NCBI RefSeq assembly: GCF_031178445.1
Contig: NZ_JAPSIY010000007.1
Coordinates: 1-64,000, forward strand
Origin: Microbacterium sp.
Lineage (GTDB): Bacteria > Actinomycetota > Actinomycetes > Actinomycetales > Microbacteriaceae
Length of the DNA: 64,000 nucleotides
Direction: 5' to 3'
Made by a program: the position numbers and the translations under genes. Each line of letters starts with the position of its first letter. Within the stretch, counting starts at the first letter, position 1. The notes beneath the pieces are model-generated. The model was not told the origin of the DNA and did no database searches. It saw nothing but the letters and a program-made list of their open reading frames with translations. Positions 47,003 through 56,491 of this stretch are shown here, one piece after another.

Positions 47003-48580
47003 ATGCCCGCAGGCGACTCGTTCTACATCACCACGCCCATCTACTACCCGTCCGACGTGCCGCACATCGGACACGGGTACACGACGGTGGCGGTCGACAC
47101 GCTCGCCCGCTGGCACCGCCAGGCCGGCGATGACACCTGGATGCTCACGGGCACCGACGAGCACGGCCAGAAGATGCTGCGTGCGGCGGCTGCGAACGAC
47201 GTCACCCCGCAGGAGTGGGTCGACAAGCTCGTCGGCGAGAGCTGGTTCCCGCTGCTGAAGACGCTCGACGTCGCGAACGACGACTTCATCCGCACGACCC
47301 AGGAGCGGCACGAGAAGAACGTGCAGGTGTTCTTCCAGAAGCTGTACGACGCGGGCTACATCTACGCCGGCGAGTACGAGGCGCTCTACTGCGTGGGCTG
47401 CGAGGAGTTCAAGCCCGAATCCGAGATCGTCGACGGCACCGGTCCCTTCGAGGGACTCAAGGTGTGCGCGATCCACTCCAAGCCGCTCGAACTGCTGCAG
47501 GAGAAGAACTACTTCTTCAAGCTGAGCGAGTTCCAGGGCCGGCTGCTCGAACTGTACCGCACGCAGCCCGATTTCGTGCGTCCTGATTCGGCGCGCAACG
47601 AGGTGGTCTCGTTCGTCAGCCAGGGGCTGAAGGATCTCTCGATCTCGCGGTCCACGTTCGACTGGGGCATCCCGCTGCCGTGGGACGAGTCGCACGTGAT
47701 CTACGTGTGGGTCGACGCGCTGCTCAACTACGCCACAGCCATCGGCTACGGTGCCGACCAGGAGACGTTCGACCGCCGGTGGCCCGGCTACCACGTCGTC
47801 GGCAAGGACATCCTGCGCTTCCACGCCGTGATCTGGCCGGCAATGCTGATGGCCGCGGGCCTCGAGGTGCCCAAGGGCGTCTTCGCGCACGGCTGGCTGC
47901 TGGTGGGCGGCGAGAAGATGTCGAAGTCGAAGCTCACCGGCATCGCGCCGACCGAGATCACCGACGTATTCGGCTCTGACGCGTACCGGTTCTACTTCCT
48001 GTCGGCGATCGCCTTCGGCCAGGACGGCTCGTTCTCGTGGGAGGACCTCTCGGCCCGCTACCAGGCCGAGCTCGCGAACGGCTTCGGCAACCTCGCCTCG
48101 CGCACGGTCGCGATGATCGAGAAGTACTTCGGCGGCGTCGTGCCCGAGGCGGCCGAGTACACGGAGGCCGACCTCGCCATCCAGCAGACGGTGGCGGATG
48201 CCGCATCAGCGGCGGACGCGGCTGTGGACAGTTTCCGCCTCGACGAGGCCATCGATGCGATCTGGACCATCGTCGACGCCCTGAACGGCTACATCACCGA
48301 GAACGAGCCGTGGGCGCTGGCCAGGGACGACGAGAAGCGCTCCCGCCTCGGCACTGTGCTGTACACCTGCGCCGAGGGCCTGCGGGCGCTCGCCGTGCTG
48401 CTTTCGCCGGTGATGCCGCAGGCGACCGCGAAGCTGTGGGAGGCGCTCGGAGCCGAGCAGTCGCTCGGTGCGCTCACCGACCAGCCGCTGCGAGAGGCCG
48501 GTGCGTGGGGCATCCTGCAGCCGGGCACGACGGTGGCCGCACTGGCGCCGCTGTTCCCGCGCGTGGAGCAGACCGCTTAG
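47003..48580 (+). CDS. metG: Methionyl-tRNA synthetase
   Basis: The 525-residue cytoplasmic enzyme charges tRNA-Met with methionine. The HIGH motif is PHIGHGYTT near residue 16, and KMSKS lies in GGEKMSKSKLTG at about residue 305. A cysteine-bearing connective insert (YCVGCEEFKPESE) and a helical anticodon-binding domain (AIWTIVDALNGYITENEPWALA) are present. There is no C-terminal tRNA-binding dimerisation domain, so it is the short monomeric form usual in actinobacteria. It leads a unit with tatD. Confidence 0.98.
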   Translation: MPAGDSFYITTPIYYPSDVPHIGHGYTTVAVDTLARWHRQAGDDTWMLTGTDEHGQKMLRAAAANDVTPQEWVDKLVGESWFPLLKTLDVANDDFIRTTQERHEKNVQVFFQKLYDAGYIYAGEYEALYCVGCEEFKPESEIVDGTGPFEGLKVCAIHSKPLELLQEKNYFFKLSEFQGRLLELYRTQPDFVRPDSARNEVVSFVSQGLKDLSISRSTFDWGIPLPWDESHVIYVWVDALLNYATAIGYGADQETFDRRWPGYHVVGKDILRFHAVIWPAMLMAAGLEVPKGVFAHGWLLVGGEKMSKSKLTGIAPTEITDVFGSDAYRFYFLSAIAFGQDGSFSWEDLSARYQAELANGFGNLASRTVAMIEKYFGGVVPEAAEYTEADLAIQQTVADAASAADAAVDSFRLDEAIDAIWTIVDALNGYITENEPWALARDDEKRSRLGTVLYTCAEGLRALAVLLSPVMPQATAKLWEALGAEQSLGALTDQPLREAGAWGILQPGTTVAALAPLFPRVEQTA

Positions 48581-48584
48581 CGAC

Positions 48585-49460
48585 ATGGCGGAGACGTACG
48601 TGCAGGCGCGATCCAGCGAAGGCCGCAAGGATCTGCGCTACCCGTCGGCGCCCGAGCCGCTCGCGGTCGCGGTGTACGACAACCACGCGCACCTCGAGAT
48701 CACCGACGGCATCGAGCCGCTGAGCCTCGGCGAGCAACTCGACCGTGCGCAGGCTGTCGGCATCGCCGGGGTCGTTCAGGCGTCGGGCGACATCGAGTCC
48801 TCACGCTGGGCTGTGGATGCGGCGGCATCCGACCGGCGTGTGCTCGCCGCCGTCGCGATCCACCCGAACGACGCCCCCGCATACGCTGCGGAGGGCCGAC
48901 TGGGTGAGGCGATCGCCGTCATCGACGAGCTCGCCGCGCACCCGCGCACGCGGGCGATCGGCGAGACGGGCCTCGACTACTTCCGCACCGACGAGCCCCG
49001 CCGACCCGCTCAGCACGAGTCCTTCGAGGCGCACATCGCGCTGGCGAAGAAGCACGGAATCGCCATGCAGATCCACGACCGCGATGCGCACGACGACGTC
49101 CTCGAGACGTTGCGGCGTGTCGGCGCACCGGAGCGCACGGTGTTCCACTGCTTCTCGGGCGATGAGGCGATGGCGCGGATCGCGGCCGACGCCGGCTACC
49201 ACCTCTCGTTCGCAGGCAACGTCACCTTCAAGAACGCACAGAGCCTTCGCGACGCCCTCAAGGTCACGCCGCTCGACCGCATTCTCGTCGAGACGGATGC
49301 GCCGTTCCTCACGCCGGTGCCGCTGCGCGGCCGGCCGAACGCTCCCTACCTCGTGCCGATCACGGTGCGCTTCATGGCGGCGGAGCTCGGCATGGACGTC
49401 GACGAGCTGTGCGCGCAGCTCGCGGCGAACACCCTGGCCGTCTACGGCGCGTTCGACTGA
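48585..49460 (+). CDS. tatD: TatD-family metal-dependent DNase
   Basis: The 291-residue TIM-barrel hydrolase has the N-terminal HxH pair (YDNHAHLEI), an Asp-Tyr-Phe segment IGETGLDYFRTD with the bridging Glu, QIHDRDAHDD, FHCFSGD and the late catalytic ETDAPFLTP. TatD proteins act as 3'-5' DNases or D-aminoacyl-hydrolase-like enzymes. It lies 4 bp after metG, the very common metG-tatD pairing. Its last 19 bp overlap the convergent MFS gene. Confidence 0.95.
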   Translation: MAETYVQARSSEGRKDLRYPSAPEPLAVAVYDNHAHLEITDGIEPLSLGEQLDRAQAVGIAGVVQASGDIESSRWAVDAAASDRRVLAAVAIHPNDAPAYAAEGRLGEAIAVIDELAAHPRTRAIGETGLDYFRTDEPRRPAQHESFEAHIALAKKHGIAMQIHDRDAHDDVLETLRRVGAPERTVFHCFSGDEAMARIAADAGYHLSFAGNVTFKNAQSLRDALKVTPLDRILVETDAPFLTPVPLRGRPNAPYLVPITVRFMAAELGMDVDELCAQLAANTLAVYGAFD

Positions 49461-50779
49461 GAGTCCTCTGCACGCGCTTCGTCCCCTGCGACGGCGACGG
49501 AGCCGGTCTCCGTCAGCACGGGCCGCGCACTGACGATGTGCGAGATCGGGCGCCACACCAGCACCAGGGTGAGCGCCGCCCCGGCGAACGCGAACCACCA
49601 CGGCGCCGTCAGCCCCCAGGTCTGGGCGATCACGCCGCCGAGAGCCTGCCCGATCACCATGCCGCCGAACACGCCGACCATGTTCACCGATGACACCCGG
49701 CCCTGCAGCTCGTGCGGCACGAGCCGTTGGCGCACCGTGGTGGAGATCGTGCCCCAGACGAAGGCGTAGAAGCCGAAGCACACCATGATCACCAGCGCCA
49801 CCCACCCGGTGGTCGTGAGCGCGAAGGCAAGGTGCATGAGCACTTCCAGCGACAGGCACACGCGCATCAGCGTCGCGAACGAGACATGCCGCTCCAGCCA
49901 TCCGAAGCTCATGGTGGCCAGCAGGCCCCCCGCGGCGGATGCCGTGGTCAGTGCGCCGTAGCCGATCGCGCCCATCTGCAGATGCTCGGTGGCGTACAGG
50001 ACGAGGACGCCCCACGGGGCTGCCCAGGTGATGTTGAACAGCAGGATGATGAGCACGAGCATCCGCACAGGCGGGTTTCGCCACAGCCAGCGGATGCCAT
50101 CGGCGATGTCTGTGTGCACCGGTGTGCGCACATCGGTCTCGGCGCGGGCCGGCACCGGAGTCGCGGCCATGCGCGAGACGAGCACGATCGCGAGGAGCAC
50201 GCAGAGCACCTCGAGCAGGAACGGCCATGCAGCGCCGGCGGCGAACAGGAACGCCCCGAGCGGAGGGCCGGCGAACTGATTCGCGACGAGGTAGCCGGCC
50301 TGGAGCCGAGCGTTGCCGATACCCAGGTCGGCGGGTTTGACGAGCATGGGAAGCAACGTGCTGGCGGCCGTGTCGACGAACACCTCGGCCGTGCCGTAGA
50401 GGAAGGCGACGGCGAGCACGATCCAGATGTTCGCGGTGCCCGTGACCAGGAAGGCGCACAGCGCGATGAGCACGACGGCGCGTGCGGCGTTGGCGAACAT
50501 CACCATGCGGCGCCGGTCGAAGCGGTCGGCGATCGCGCCCGCGTGCAGACCGAAGAGCAGCCAGGGCAGGAACTGCAGCACCGCACCCGACGCGACCAGG
50601 ATCGGCGATGAGGTCATCGAGGCGATCAGCAGCGGAGCGGCCGCCAGAGCCACGCCGTCGCCGACGTTGCTCGTCCAGGAAGAGGCCAGCAGCCAGCGGA
50701 AATCGCGCCCCATGCGGCGCGGCGCCATGAGCTCTCCGAGTGCGGTCACCCGGTCGAGCATAGGGCCATCACCGGACAT
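49442..50779 (-). CDS. MFS transporter, enterobactin-exporter (EntS)-like
   Basis: The 445-residue product has about 12 helices, the N-terminal block [24 protein letters not shown], the loop [18 protein letters not shown] with the MFS motif A, and [20 protein letters not shown] in the middle. This is the MFS_3/EntS-like group, which exports siderophores or drugs. The substrate is unknown. A shorter start at ATG 50761 is possible. The C-terminal end is convergent with and overlaps tatD. Its start is only 16 bp from the rsmA start on the other strand. Confidence 0.9.
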   Translation of the reverse strand: MSGDGPMLDRVTALGELMAPRRMGRDFRWLLASSWTSNVGDGVALAAAPLLIASMTSSPILVASGAVLQFLPWLLFGLHAGAIADRFDRRRMVMFANAARAVVLIALCAFLVTGTANIWIVLAVAFLYGTAEVFVDTAASTLLPMLVKPADLGIGNARLQAGYLVANQFAGPPLGAFLFAAGAAWPFLLEVLCVLLAIVLVSRMAATPVPARAETDVRTPVHTDIADGIRWLWRNPPVRMLVLIILLFNITWAAPWGVLVLYATEHLQMGAIGYGALTTASAAGGLLATMSFGWLERHVSFATLMRVCLSLEVLMHLAFALTTTGWVALVIMVCFGFYAFVWGTISTTVRQRLVPHELQGRVSSVNMVGVFGGMVIGQALGGVIAQTWGLTAPWWFAFAGAALTLVLVWRPISHIVSARPVLTETGSVAVAGDEARAEDSQSNAP

Positions 50780-50795
50780 GCGTGAGAATGGGGGG

Positions 50796-51647
50796 ATGAC
50801 CGTCTCTCTGCTCGGCGCGACCGAGATCCGCCGTCTTGCCGCCGAGCTCGACGTGACGCCGACGAAGAAGCTCGGTCAGAACTTCGTCGTCGACGCGAAC
50901 ACGGTGCGCAAGATCGTGCAGGCGGCGTCCGTGCGGCCGGGCGAGAGGGTCGTCGAGATCGGGCCGGGGCTCGGTTCGCTCACGCTCGCGATCCTCGAGA
51001 CGGGAGCCGCGGTCACGGCCGTGGAGATCGATCACCGTCTGGCCGCTCGCCTGCCGCAGACGGCCGCTGAGCACGGCGTGCCGGATGGTGCGCTCACGGT
51101 GGTGGATGCCGATGCCATGCGCGTCACCGAGCTGCCCGGAGAGCCGACGGTGCTCGTCGCCAACCTGCCCTACAACGTCTCGGTTCCCGTGCTGCTGCAC
51201 TTTCTCGAGACCTTCCCCGCGCTCGAGCGCGGGGTGGTGATGGTTCAGGCCGAGGTGGCGGAACGGCTCGCCGCGAAGCCGGGCTCGAAGATCTACGGCG
51301 CCCCCAGCGTCAAGGCCGCCTGGTACGGTCCATGGCGTCTCACCGGCAACGTCTCGCGGCAGGTCTTCTGGCCGGTGCCGAACGTCGACAGTCTGCTGGT
51401 GGGCTTCCACCGCGACGCCGATCCGCGCGGGGATGAGATCGAGCGTCGGCGCACCTTCGAGATCGTGGATGCCGCGTTCAACCAGCGCCGCAAGATGCTG
51501 CGCCAGGCGCTGTCTGGCGTCTTCGGCGGATCCGCCGCCGCGTCCGAGGCGCTCGAGGCCGCCGGCGTGGCACCCACGGCTCGCGGGGAGGATCTCACGG
51601 TGGATGACTATCACCGCATCGCGCGCGTCGCCCCCGTCGCGGCCTGA
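50796..51647 (+). CDS. rsmA: 16S rRNA (adenine1518/1519-N6)-dimethyltransferase
   Basis: The 283-residue product has the KsgA order of motifs: an N-terminal [21 protein letters not shown] motif [17 protein letters not shown], the acidic AVEID, the catalytic [15 protein letters not shown] and a C-terminal helical domain ([19 protein letters not shown]). It dimethylates two adenosines at the 3' end of 16S rRNA. I chose ATG 50796; a run of G just before it may serve as a binding site, and a GAGAAT box ends 7 nt upstream. An aldo/keto reductase gene separates it from ispE, with which it is usually adjacent. Confidence 0.97.
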   Translation: MTVSLLGATEIRRLAAELDVTPTKKLGQNFVVDANTVRKIVQAASVRPGERVVEIGPGLGSLTLAILETGAAVTAVEIDHRLAARLPQTAAEHGVPDGALTVVDADAMRVTELPGEPTVLVANLPYNVSVPVLLHFLETFPALERGVVMVQAEVAERLAAKPGSKIYGAPSVKAAWYGPWRLTGNVSRQVFWPVPNVDSLLVGFHRDADPRGDEIERRRTFEIVDAAFNQRRKMLRQALSGVFGGSAAASEALEAAGVAPTARGEDLTVDDYHRIARVAPVAA

Positions 51648-51678
51648 CTCGCAGAGGGCGGGCATGGCCGTATCCGGA

Positions 51679-51684
51679 TAGCCT
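51679..51684 (+). promoter_or_regulatory. -10 box for a leaderless start (TAGCCT)
   Basis: TAGCCT ends 6 nt before the GTG at 51691, with GTCAAC between. Confidence 0.55.
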
Positions 51685-51690
51685 GTCAAC

Positions 51691-52755
51691 GTGACCGAAC
51701 CGCGCTACCGTCCCGACGTTCCCGAGCTCCACCGGCCTTACACCGCCGCTCCCGGTCGCTACCAGCGCTACGGATATCGTCAGGTGGGATCCTCCGGGCT
51801 GTACCTGCCGCCGATCTCCCTCGGGCTGTGGTGGAACTTCGGAGACAACATCCCGCTCGACAACCAGCGCGCTCTGCTGCGGCATGCCTTCGACAGCGGC
51901 ATCACGCACTTCGACCTCGCCAACAACTACGGCCCACCCTATGGTTCCGCAGAGAAGAACTTCGGCCGCATCCTCGCCGAGGACCTGCGTGCCTATCGTG
52001 ACGAGCTGATCATCTCGTCGAAAGCCGGCTGGGACATGTGGCCTGGCCCGTACGGCGACCTCGGCAGCCGAAAGTACATCCTCGCCAGCGCCGAGCAGTC
52101 TCTGACCCGAATGGGCCTCGACTACGTCGACATCTTCTACTCGCACCGCGTCGACCCGGTCACCCCGGTGGAGGAGACGATCGGAGCGCTGGACGCGCTC
52201 GTTCGTCAGGGCAAGGCGCTGTACGTCGGGATCTCGTCGTACAGTGCGGAGCGCACGGCGGAGGCGGTCGCCGTCGCCCGTGACCTCGGCACCCCGCTGG
52301 TGATCCATCAGCCCTCGTACTCGATCCTCAACCGCTGGATCGAGGACGGCTTGACCGACACGCTGCGCGCCGAGGGGCTCGGGGCGATCGCCTTCACGCC
52401 GCTGGCACAGGGCCTGCTCAGCGGGAAGTACCTCGCCGACGGCAGAGCCGACCGTGCGCAGAAGCGCCGTTCCCTGCCTGATGCGCCGGTGTCGGAGGAG
52501 GGACTCGCGGTCCTGCGCGGGCTGAACGACATCGCCGCCGACCGCGGGCAGTCGCTGGCGCAGCTCGCGCTGCAGTGGACGCTGCGGGATCCGGTGGTCG
52601 CCTCGGCGCTGATCGGTGCGTCGCGGCCGGAGCAGCTCGACGAGAACCTCGCGGCCGTGGACGGCCCGGAGTTCAGCGACGAGGAGCTCACGGCGATCGA
52701 CGCGCTCGCGCACGGGATAGATGTGAACCTGTGGGCGACCTCCTCGGAGCTGTGA
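51691..52755 (+). CDS. Aldo/keto reductase, YghZ/Kv-beta-like
   Basis: The 354-residue product carries the AKR tetrad: HFDLANNYGPPYGSAEKNFG, the lysine in IISSKAGWDMWPGPYGD and the histidine in FYSHRVDP. The insert GPYGDLGSRKYILASAEQSL marks the AKR14 (YghZ, L-glyceraldehyde 3-phosphate reductase) group. It detoxifies aldehydes such as methylglyoxal in E. coli. The GTG start has its own leaderless-type promoter, yet the gene sits between rsmA and ispE. Confidence 0.93.
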   Translation: MTEPRYRPDVPELHRPYTAAPGRYQRYGYRQVGSSGLYLPPISLGLWWNFGDNIPLDNQRALLRHAFDSGITHFDLANNYGPPYGSAEKNFGRILAEDLRAYRDELIISSKAGWDMWPGPYGDLGSRKYILASAEQSLTRMGLDYVDIFYSHRVDPVTPVEETIGALDALVRQGKALYVGISSYSAERTAEAVAVARDLGTPLVIHQPSYSILNRWIEDGLTDTLRAEGLGAIAFTPLAQGLLSGKYLADGRADRAQKRRSLPDAPVSEEGLAVLRGLNDIAADRGQSLAQLALQWTLRDPVVASALIGASRPEQLDENLAAVDGPEFSDEELTAIDALAHGIDVNLWATSSEL

Positions 52756-52762
52756 GCGCACG

Positions 52763-53695
52763 ATGACCATGGCGCATCGATCGGATGCCGTGCACGTGCG
52801 CGCACCGGGGAAGATCAACGTCTACCTCGGCGTCGGGCCCCGGCACGACGACGGGTATCACGCGCTCGCGACGGTCTTCCAGGCGGTGTCGCTGTATGAG
52901 GACGTCTACGCACACCCGTCCGACGGATTCTCGATCGAGGTCATCGGCGATGTGAACGTCGCCGACGTGCCCACAGACGACCGGAACCTCGCGATGCGCG
53001 CCGCCAAGCTGCTCGCCCACACCGCCGGAGTCGCCGATGGTGTGCACCTGATGATCCGAAAGGGCGTTCCGGTGGCCGGCGGGATGGGCGGCGGCTCGGC
53101 GGATGCGGCGGCTGCTCTCGTCGCATGCGACGCGCTGTGGGGCACAGACCTCGGTCCGCACCGGCTGCATGAGCTGGCCGCGCGGCTCGGCGCCGACGTG
53201 CCGTTCGCCCTGCACGGAGGCACCGCCGTCGGAACCGGTCGCGGCGATCAGCTGACGCCGGCGCTCGCGCGCGGACGCTTCGACTGGGTGCTCGTTCTGA
53301 GCGATGAAGGCCTGTCGACGCCTGTCGTCTATGGGCGGCTGGACGAGATGCGCAGTCAGGGGGAGGGGCTGGCGGACGACGCGGCGCCGACGCTGGAGGT
53401 GCCCGTCGCGATGCTGCACGCTCTGCGCGTCGGCGATGCGCAGGAGCTCGCTCCTGTGATGATGAACGACCTCGAGCCGGCGGCGATCTCCGACCGCGCC
53501 GACCTCGCGCTCGCGCTGGCCGACGGCTTGCGCTTCGGCGCCCTGACGGGGATCGTATCGGGGTCTGGCCCGACTCTCGCGTTCCTCTGCGCGGGTCCGG
53601 AGGTGGCGCGCACGGTTCAGGACGAACTGCGCGCGACGGGCCGCGATGCGCTGCACGTGCACGGCCCTGTTCCAGGGGCGCGGATCATCCCTTGA
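52763..53695 (+). CDS. ispE: 4-diphosphocytidyl-2-C-methyl-D-erythritol kinase
   Basis: The 310-residue GHMP kinase phosphorylates CDP-methylerythritol in the MEP pathway to isoprenoids. The substrate-binding APGKINVYLGVGPRHDDGYH at the N-terminus, the ATP-binding PVAGGMGGGSADAAAALVA and the C-terminal SGSGPTLAF are intact. The start ATG lies 7 bp after the aldo/keto reductase stop codon. It supplies precursors for the carotenoid genes at the right edge as well as for the polyprenyl carriers used by Pmt. Confidence 0.96.
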   Translation: MTMAHRSDAVHVRAPGKINVYLGVGPRHDDGYHALATVFQAVSLYEDVYAHPSDGFSIEVIGDVNVADVPTDDRNLAMRAAKLLAHTAGVADGVHLMIRKGVPVAGGMGGGSADAAAALVACDALWGTDLGPHRLHELAARLGADVPFALHGGTAVGTGRGDQLTPALARGRFDWVLVLSDEGLSTPVVYGRLDEMRSQGEGLADDAAPTLEVPVAMLHALRVGDAQELAPVMMNDLEPAAISDRADLALALADGLRFGALTGIVSGSGPTLAFLCAGPEVARTVQDELRATGRDALHVHGPVPGARIIP

Positions 53696-53758
53696 CCGAC
53701 GCCGCGACCGGTCCGCGGATGCGGGCCGCGGCGGCAGCATGCCATGATGGAAGCGCTG

Positions 53759-53774
53759 ATGTGAACGTGCACAT
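53759..53774. promoter_or_regulatory. LacI-type operator upstream of the regulator gene
   Basis: ATGTGAACGTGCACAT is a 16-bp dyad with one mismatched pair of positions, 16 bp before the regulator start. It matches the operator at 54863-54884 at 14 of 16 positions, so the regulator probably controls itself. Confidence 0.7.
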
Positions 53775-53789
53775 GCGAGGAGGCATGCA

Positions 53790-54803
53790 GTGACCGCCGC
53801 CTCCGAACGTGCCAGGACGCCGAGCATCCGCGACGTGGCGCGTCTCGCCGGCGTCTCGCATCAGACCGTCTCGCGCGTGCTGAACGACCACCCCAGCATC
53901 CGCCCCGAGACCAAGGCCAAGGTGCTCGACGCGATCTCCGTGCTCGACTACCGCCCCAACCTCGCCGCCAGAGCGCTCGTCACCAGCAGATCGAACACGC
54001 TCGGAATCCTGTCCGCGACGATCGGCGAGTTCGGACCGACCTCTTCGATCGCCGCGATCGAGGAGGCCGCCCGTGACGAGGGCTACTCGGTGTCGACGCT
54101 GAACCTCACCGAGACGACTCCCGAAGCGATCGGCGCCGCTGTGCGCCAGCTCGGACGTGAGCACGTCGACGGCATCGTCGTGCTCGCGCCGCAGGTGCGC
54201 GTGTTCAACGTGCTCCGTGGAATGGCGGCATCCGTCCCCTACGTCAGCCTGCAGACGGCCTCCGGCTCGGATGGGGTGACCCTCTCGGCCGACCAGGTGT
54301 CCGGAGCGCGCATCGCCACCGAGCATCTGATCTCCCTGGGGCACTCGGACATCCTGCACCTTGCCGGACCGCAGGACTGGATCGAGGCCGAGTCGCGCAT
54401 GCGCGGCTACCTCGACGCGCTGCGTGACGCCGACCTGCCCACGTTCCCGCCGATCCGCGGAGACTGGACCGCCGACTTCGGCTACTTCGCCGGGCAGGAG
54501 CTCTCGAGGCGGCCGGACTTCACCGCCGTCTTCGCCGCCAACGACCTGATGGCCATCGGCCTGATGCACGGCTTCCGTGACGCCGGCCTTCGAGTGCCGG
54601 ACGACATCAGCGTCGTCGGCTTCGACGACATCCCCGTCGCCGCCCATGTGTCGCCCACGCTCACCACCGTGCACCAGGACTTCACCGAGGTGGGCCGACG
54701 CGCGGTGCACATCCTGCTGGCGCAGATCCGCGGGGAGCGGGTGCCGGTCTTCGGCGCCCTCGAGCCGGAGCTGCGGCTGCGCGAATCCTCCTCGTCACGG
54801 TGA
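53790..54803 (+). CDS. LacI-family transcriptional regulator of the adjacent sugar ABC operon
   Basis: The 337-residue product has an N-terminal LacI helix-turn-helix ([21 protein letters not shown], about residues 12-32), the hinge helix ([21 protein letters not shown]) and a periplasmic-binding-like effector domain. The C-terminal part holds [34 protein letters not shown]. It probably represses the transporter operon until a sugar binds. The GTG start has GAGGAGG about 6 nt upstream. Two matching palindromes flank the gene. The sugar is not evident. Confidence 0.94.
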   Translation: MTAASERARTPSIRDVARLAGVSHQTVSRVLNDHPSIRPETKAKVLDAISVLDYRPNLAARALVTSRSNTLGILSATIGEFGPTSSIAAIEEAARDEGYSVSTLNLTETTPEAIGAAVRQLGREHVDGIVVLAPQVRVFNVLRGMAASVPYVSLQTASGSDGVTLSADQVSGARIATEHLISLGHSDILHLAGPQDWIEAESRMRGYLDALRDADLPTFPPIRGDWTADFGYFAGQELSRRPDFTAVFAANDLMAIGLMHGFRDAGLRVPDDISVVGFDDIPVAAHVSPTLTTVHQDFTEVGRRAVHILLAQIRGERVPVFGALEPELRLRESSSSR

Positions 54804-54862
54804 GATCGCGAATACCTCGCATCCACTTGACACCGCGGGCGGCGCGATGCACCATGGGTTAG

Positions 54863-54884
54863 CCAATGTGAACGGTCACATTGG
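54863..54884. promoter_or_regulatory. LacI-type operator of the sugar ABC operon
   Basis: A 22-bp near-perfect palindrome (half-site CCAATGTGA, reading CCAATGTGAACGGTCACATTGG) lies 39 bp before the ATPase start. It contains the same core as the site before the regulator gene. A repressor bound here would block the operon. Confidence 0.85.
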
Positions 54885-54922
54885 TGCATGCGGGAGCATG
54901 ACGCCTGTATCGAGGAAGATTC

Positions 54923-56491
54923 GTGAGCATCACCACATCGCAGCCGGCGGTCTCGGGCCCGATCCTCGAGATGCGTCGCATCACCAAGGAGTTCCCCGGG
55001 GTAAAGGCGCTCTCGGACGTGTCGATCACGGTGCGCACCGGTGAGGTGCACGCCATCTGCGGCGAGAACGGCGCAGGCAAGTCCACGCTCATGAAGGTGC
55101 TCTCGGGCGTCTACCCGTACGGCACCTACGAAGGGGACATCGTGCTGTTCGGCGAGGAGCAGCGCTTCAGGGACATCGCTGCCAGCGAGGCCGCCGGCAT
55201 CGCGATCATCCATCAGGAGCTCGCACTGATCCCAGAGCTGTCGGTCACGGAGAACATCTTCCTCGGCAATGAGATCCGCCGCCTCGGCGCGATCGACTGG
55301 CGTGCCCAGAAACAGCGTGCGGTCGAGCTGCTCGCCCGCGTAGGGCTCGACGAGGACCCTGACATCGCGATCAAGCACCTCGGCGTCGGCAAGCAGCAGC
55401 TGATCGAGATCGCCAAGGCGCTCAACAAGGACGTCAAGCTGCTCATCCTCGACGAGCCGACGGCAGCCCTGAACGAGAACGACTCGCAGCATCTGCTCGA
55501 CCTGATCCTCGGCCTGAAGGGCAAGGGGATCACGTCGATCATCATCAGCCACAAGCTCAACGAGATCGAGCAGATCGCCGATGAGATCACGATCATCCGT
55601 GATGGCCGCACGATCGAGACCCTCGACATCTCGCGCGGCGAGATCAACGAGGATCGCATCATCCGCGGCATGGTCGGCCGTTCCCTGGAGAGCCGCTACC
55701 CCGACCGCACGCCCGAGATCGGCGAGGTGTTCTTCGAGGTCAAGGACTGGTGGGTGCAGCACCCGACCGTCTCCGAGCGGATGGTGGTGAAGGGCTCCAG
55801 CATCGACGTTCGTCGCGGCGAGGTGGTCGGCATCGCCGGTCTGATGGGCGCCGGTCGCACCGAGTTCGCCATGAGCATCTTCGGCCGCTCTTACGGGCTG
55901 TTCCAGTCGGGCACGCTCATCAAGGACGGGCAGGAGATCTTGCTGCCGGATGTCGCAGCCGCGATCAAGCACGGGCTCGCCTACGTGAGCGAGGACCGCA
56001 AGGTGCTCGGCCTCAACCTGCTCGACACCATCAAGCGCTCCATCGTGGCGGCGAAGCTGTCGAAGATCGCCAAGCGCGGGGTCGTCGACGATCGCCAGGA
56101 GTTCGCGGTGGCCGAGCGCTACCGCAAGGCGCTGCGCATCAAGACGCCGAGCGTTGAGGAGGGCGTGGGCAAGCTGTCGGGCGGAAATCAGCAGAAGGTC
56201 GTACTGGCGAAGTGGATGTTCACCGACCCCGATCTGCTGATCCTCGACGAGCCCACCCGCGGCATCGATGTCGGAGCCAAGTACGAGATCTACTCGATCA
56301 TCAACGAGCTGGCTTCGCAGGGCAAGGGCGTGATCGTCATCTCCAGTGAGCTGCCCGAGCTGCTCGGCATCTCGGACCGCATCTACACCGTCTTCGAGGG
56401 GCGCGTCACCGACTGCATACCCTCCTCCCAGGCCACTCCGGAGGCGCTCATGCGCAGCATGACCTCCGCTAACCAGAAAGCGAACGCATGA
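54923..56491 (+). CDS. Sugar ABC transporter, double ATPase subunit (MmsA/GguA/XylG type)
   Basis: The 522-residue product is a tandem ATPase. The first half has Walker [10 protein letters not shown], the signature [15 protein letters not shown] and Walker [16 protein letters not shown]. The second half has a degenerate P-loop region ([13 protein letters not shown]), the signature [14 protein letters not shown] and [14 protein letters not shown]. This layout is typical of CUT2 monosaccharide importers, closest to the multiple-monosaccharide (ChvE/Ggu) type. The GTG start follows GAGGAAG. It overlaps the permease gene by 4 nt. Confidence 0.95.
   Translation: MSITTSQPAVSGPILEMRRITKEFPGVKALSDVSITVRTGEVHAICGENGAGKSTLMKVLSGVYPYGTYEGDIVLFGEEQRFRDIAASEAAGIAIIHQELALIPELSVTENIFLGNEIRRLGAIDWRAQKQRAVELLARVGLDEDPDIAIKHLGVGKQQLIEIAKALNKDVKLLILDEPTAALNENDSQHLLDLILGLKGKGITSIIISHKLNEIEQIADEITIIRDGRTIETLDISRGEINEDRIIRGMVGRSLESRYPDRTPEIGEVFFEVKDWWVQHPTVSERMVVKGSSIDVRRGEVVGIAGLMGAGRTEFAMSIFGRSYGLFQSGTLIKDGQEILLPDVAAAIKHGLAYVSEDRKVLGLNLLDTIKRSIVAAKLSKIAKRGVVDDRQEFAVAERYRKALRIKTPSVEEGVGKLSGGNQQKVVLAKWMFTDPDLLILDEPTRGIDVGAKYEIYSIINELASQGKGVIVISSELPELLGISDRIYTVFEGRVTDCIPSSQATPEALMRSMTSANQKANA

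Noticed and set aside
46639..47004. A possible small gene on the minus strand in the gap before metG
   Set aside because: Half of it lies over the methyltransferase gene. The composition is Arg/Gly/Ser-rich, it has no binding site, and the region is better explained by hairpins and the metG promoter.
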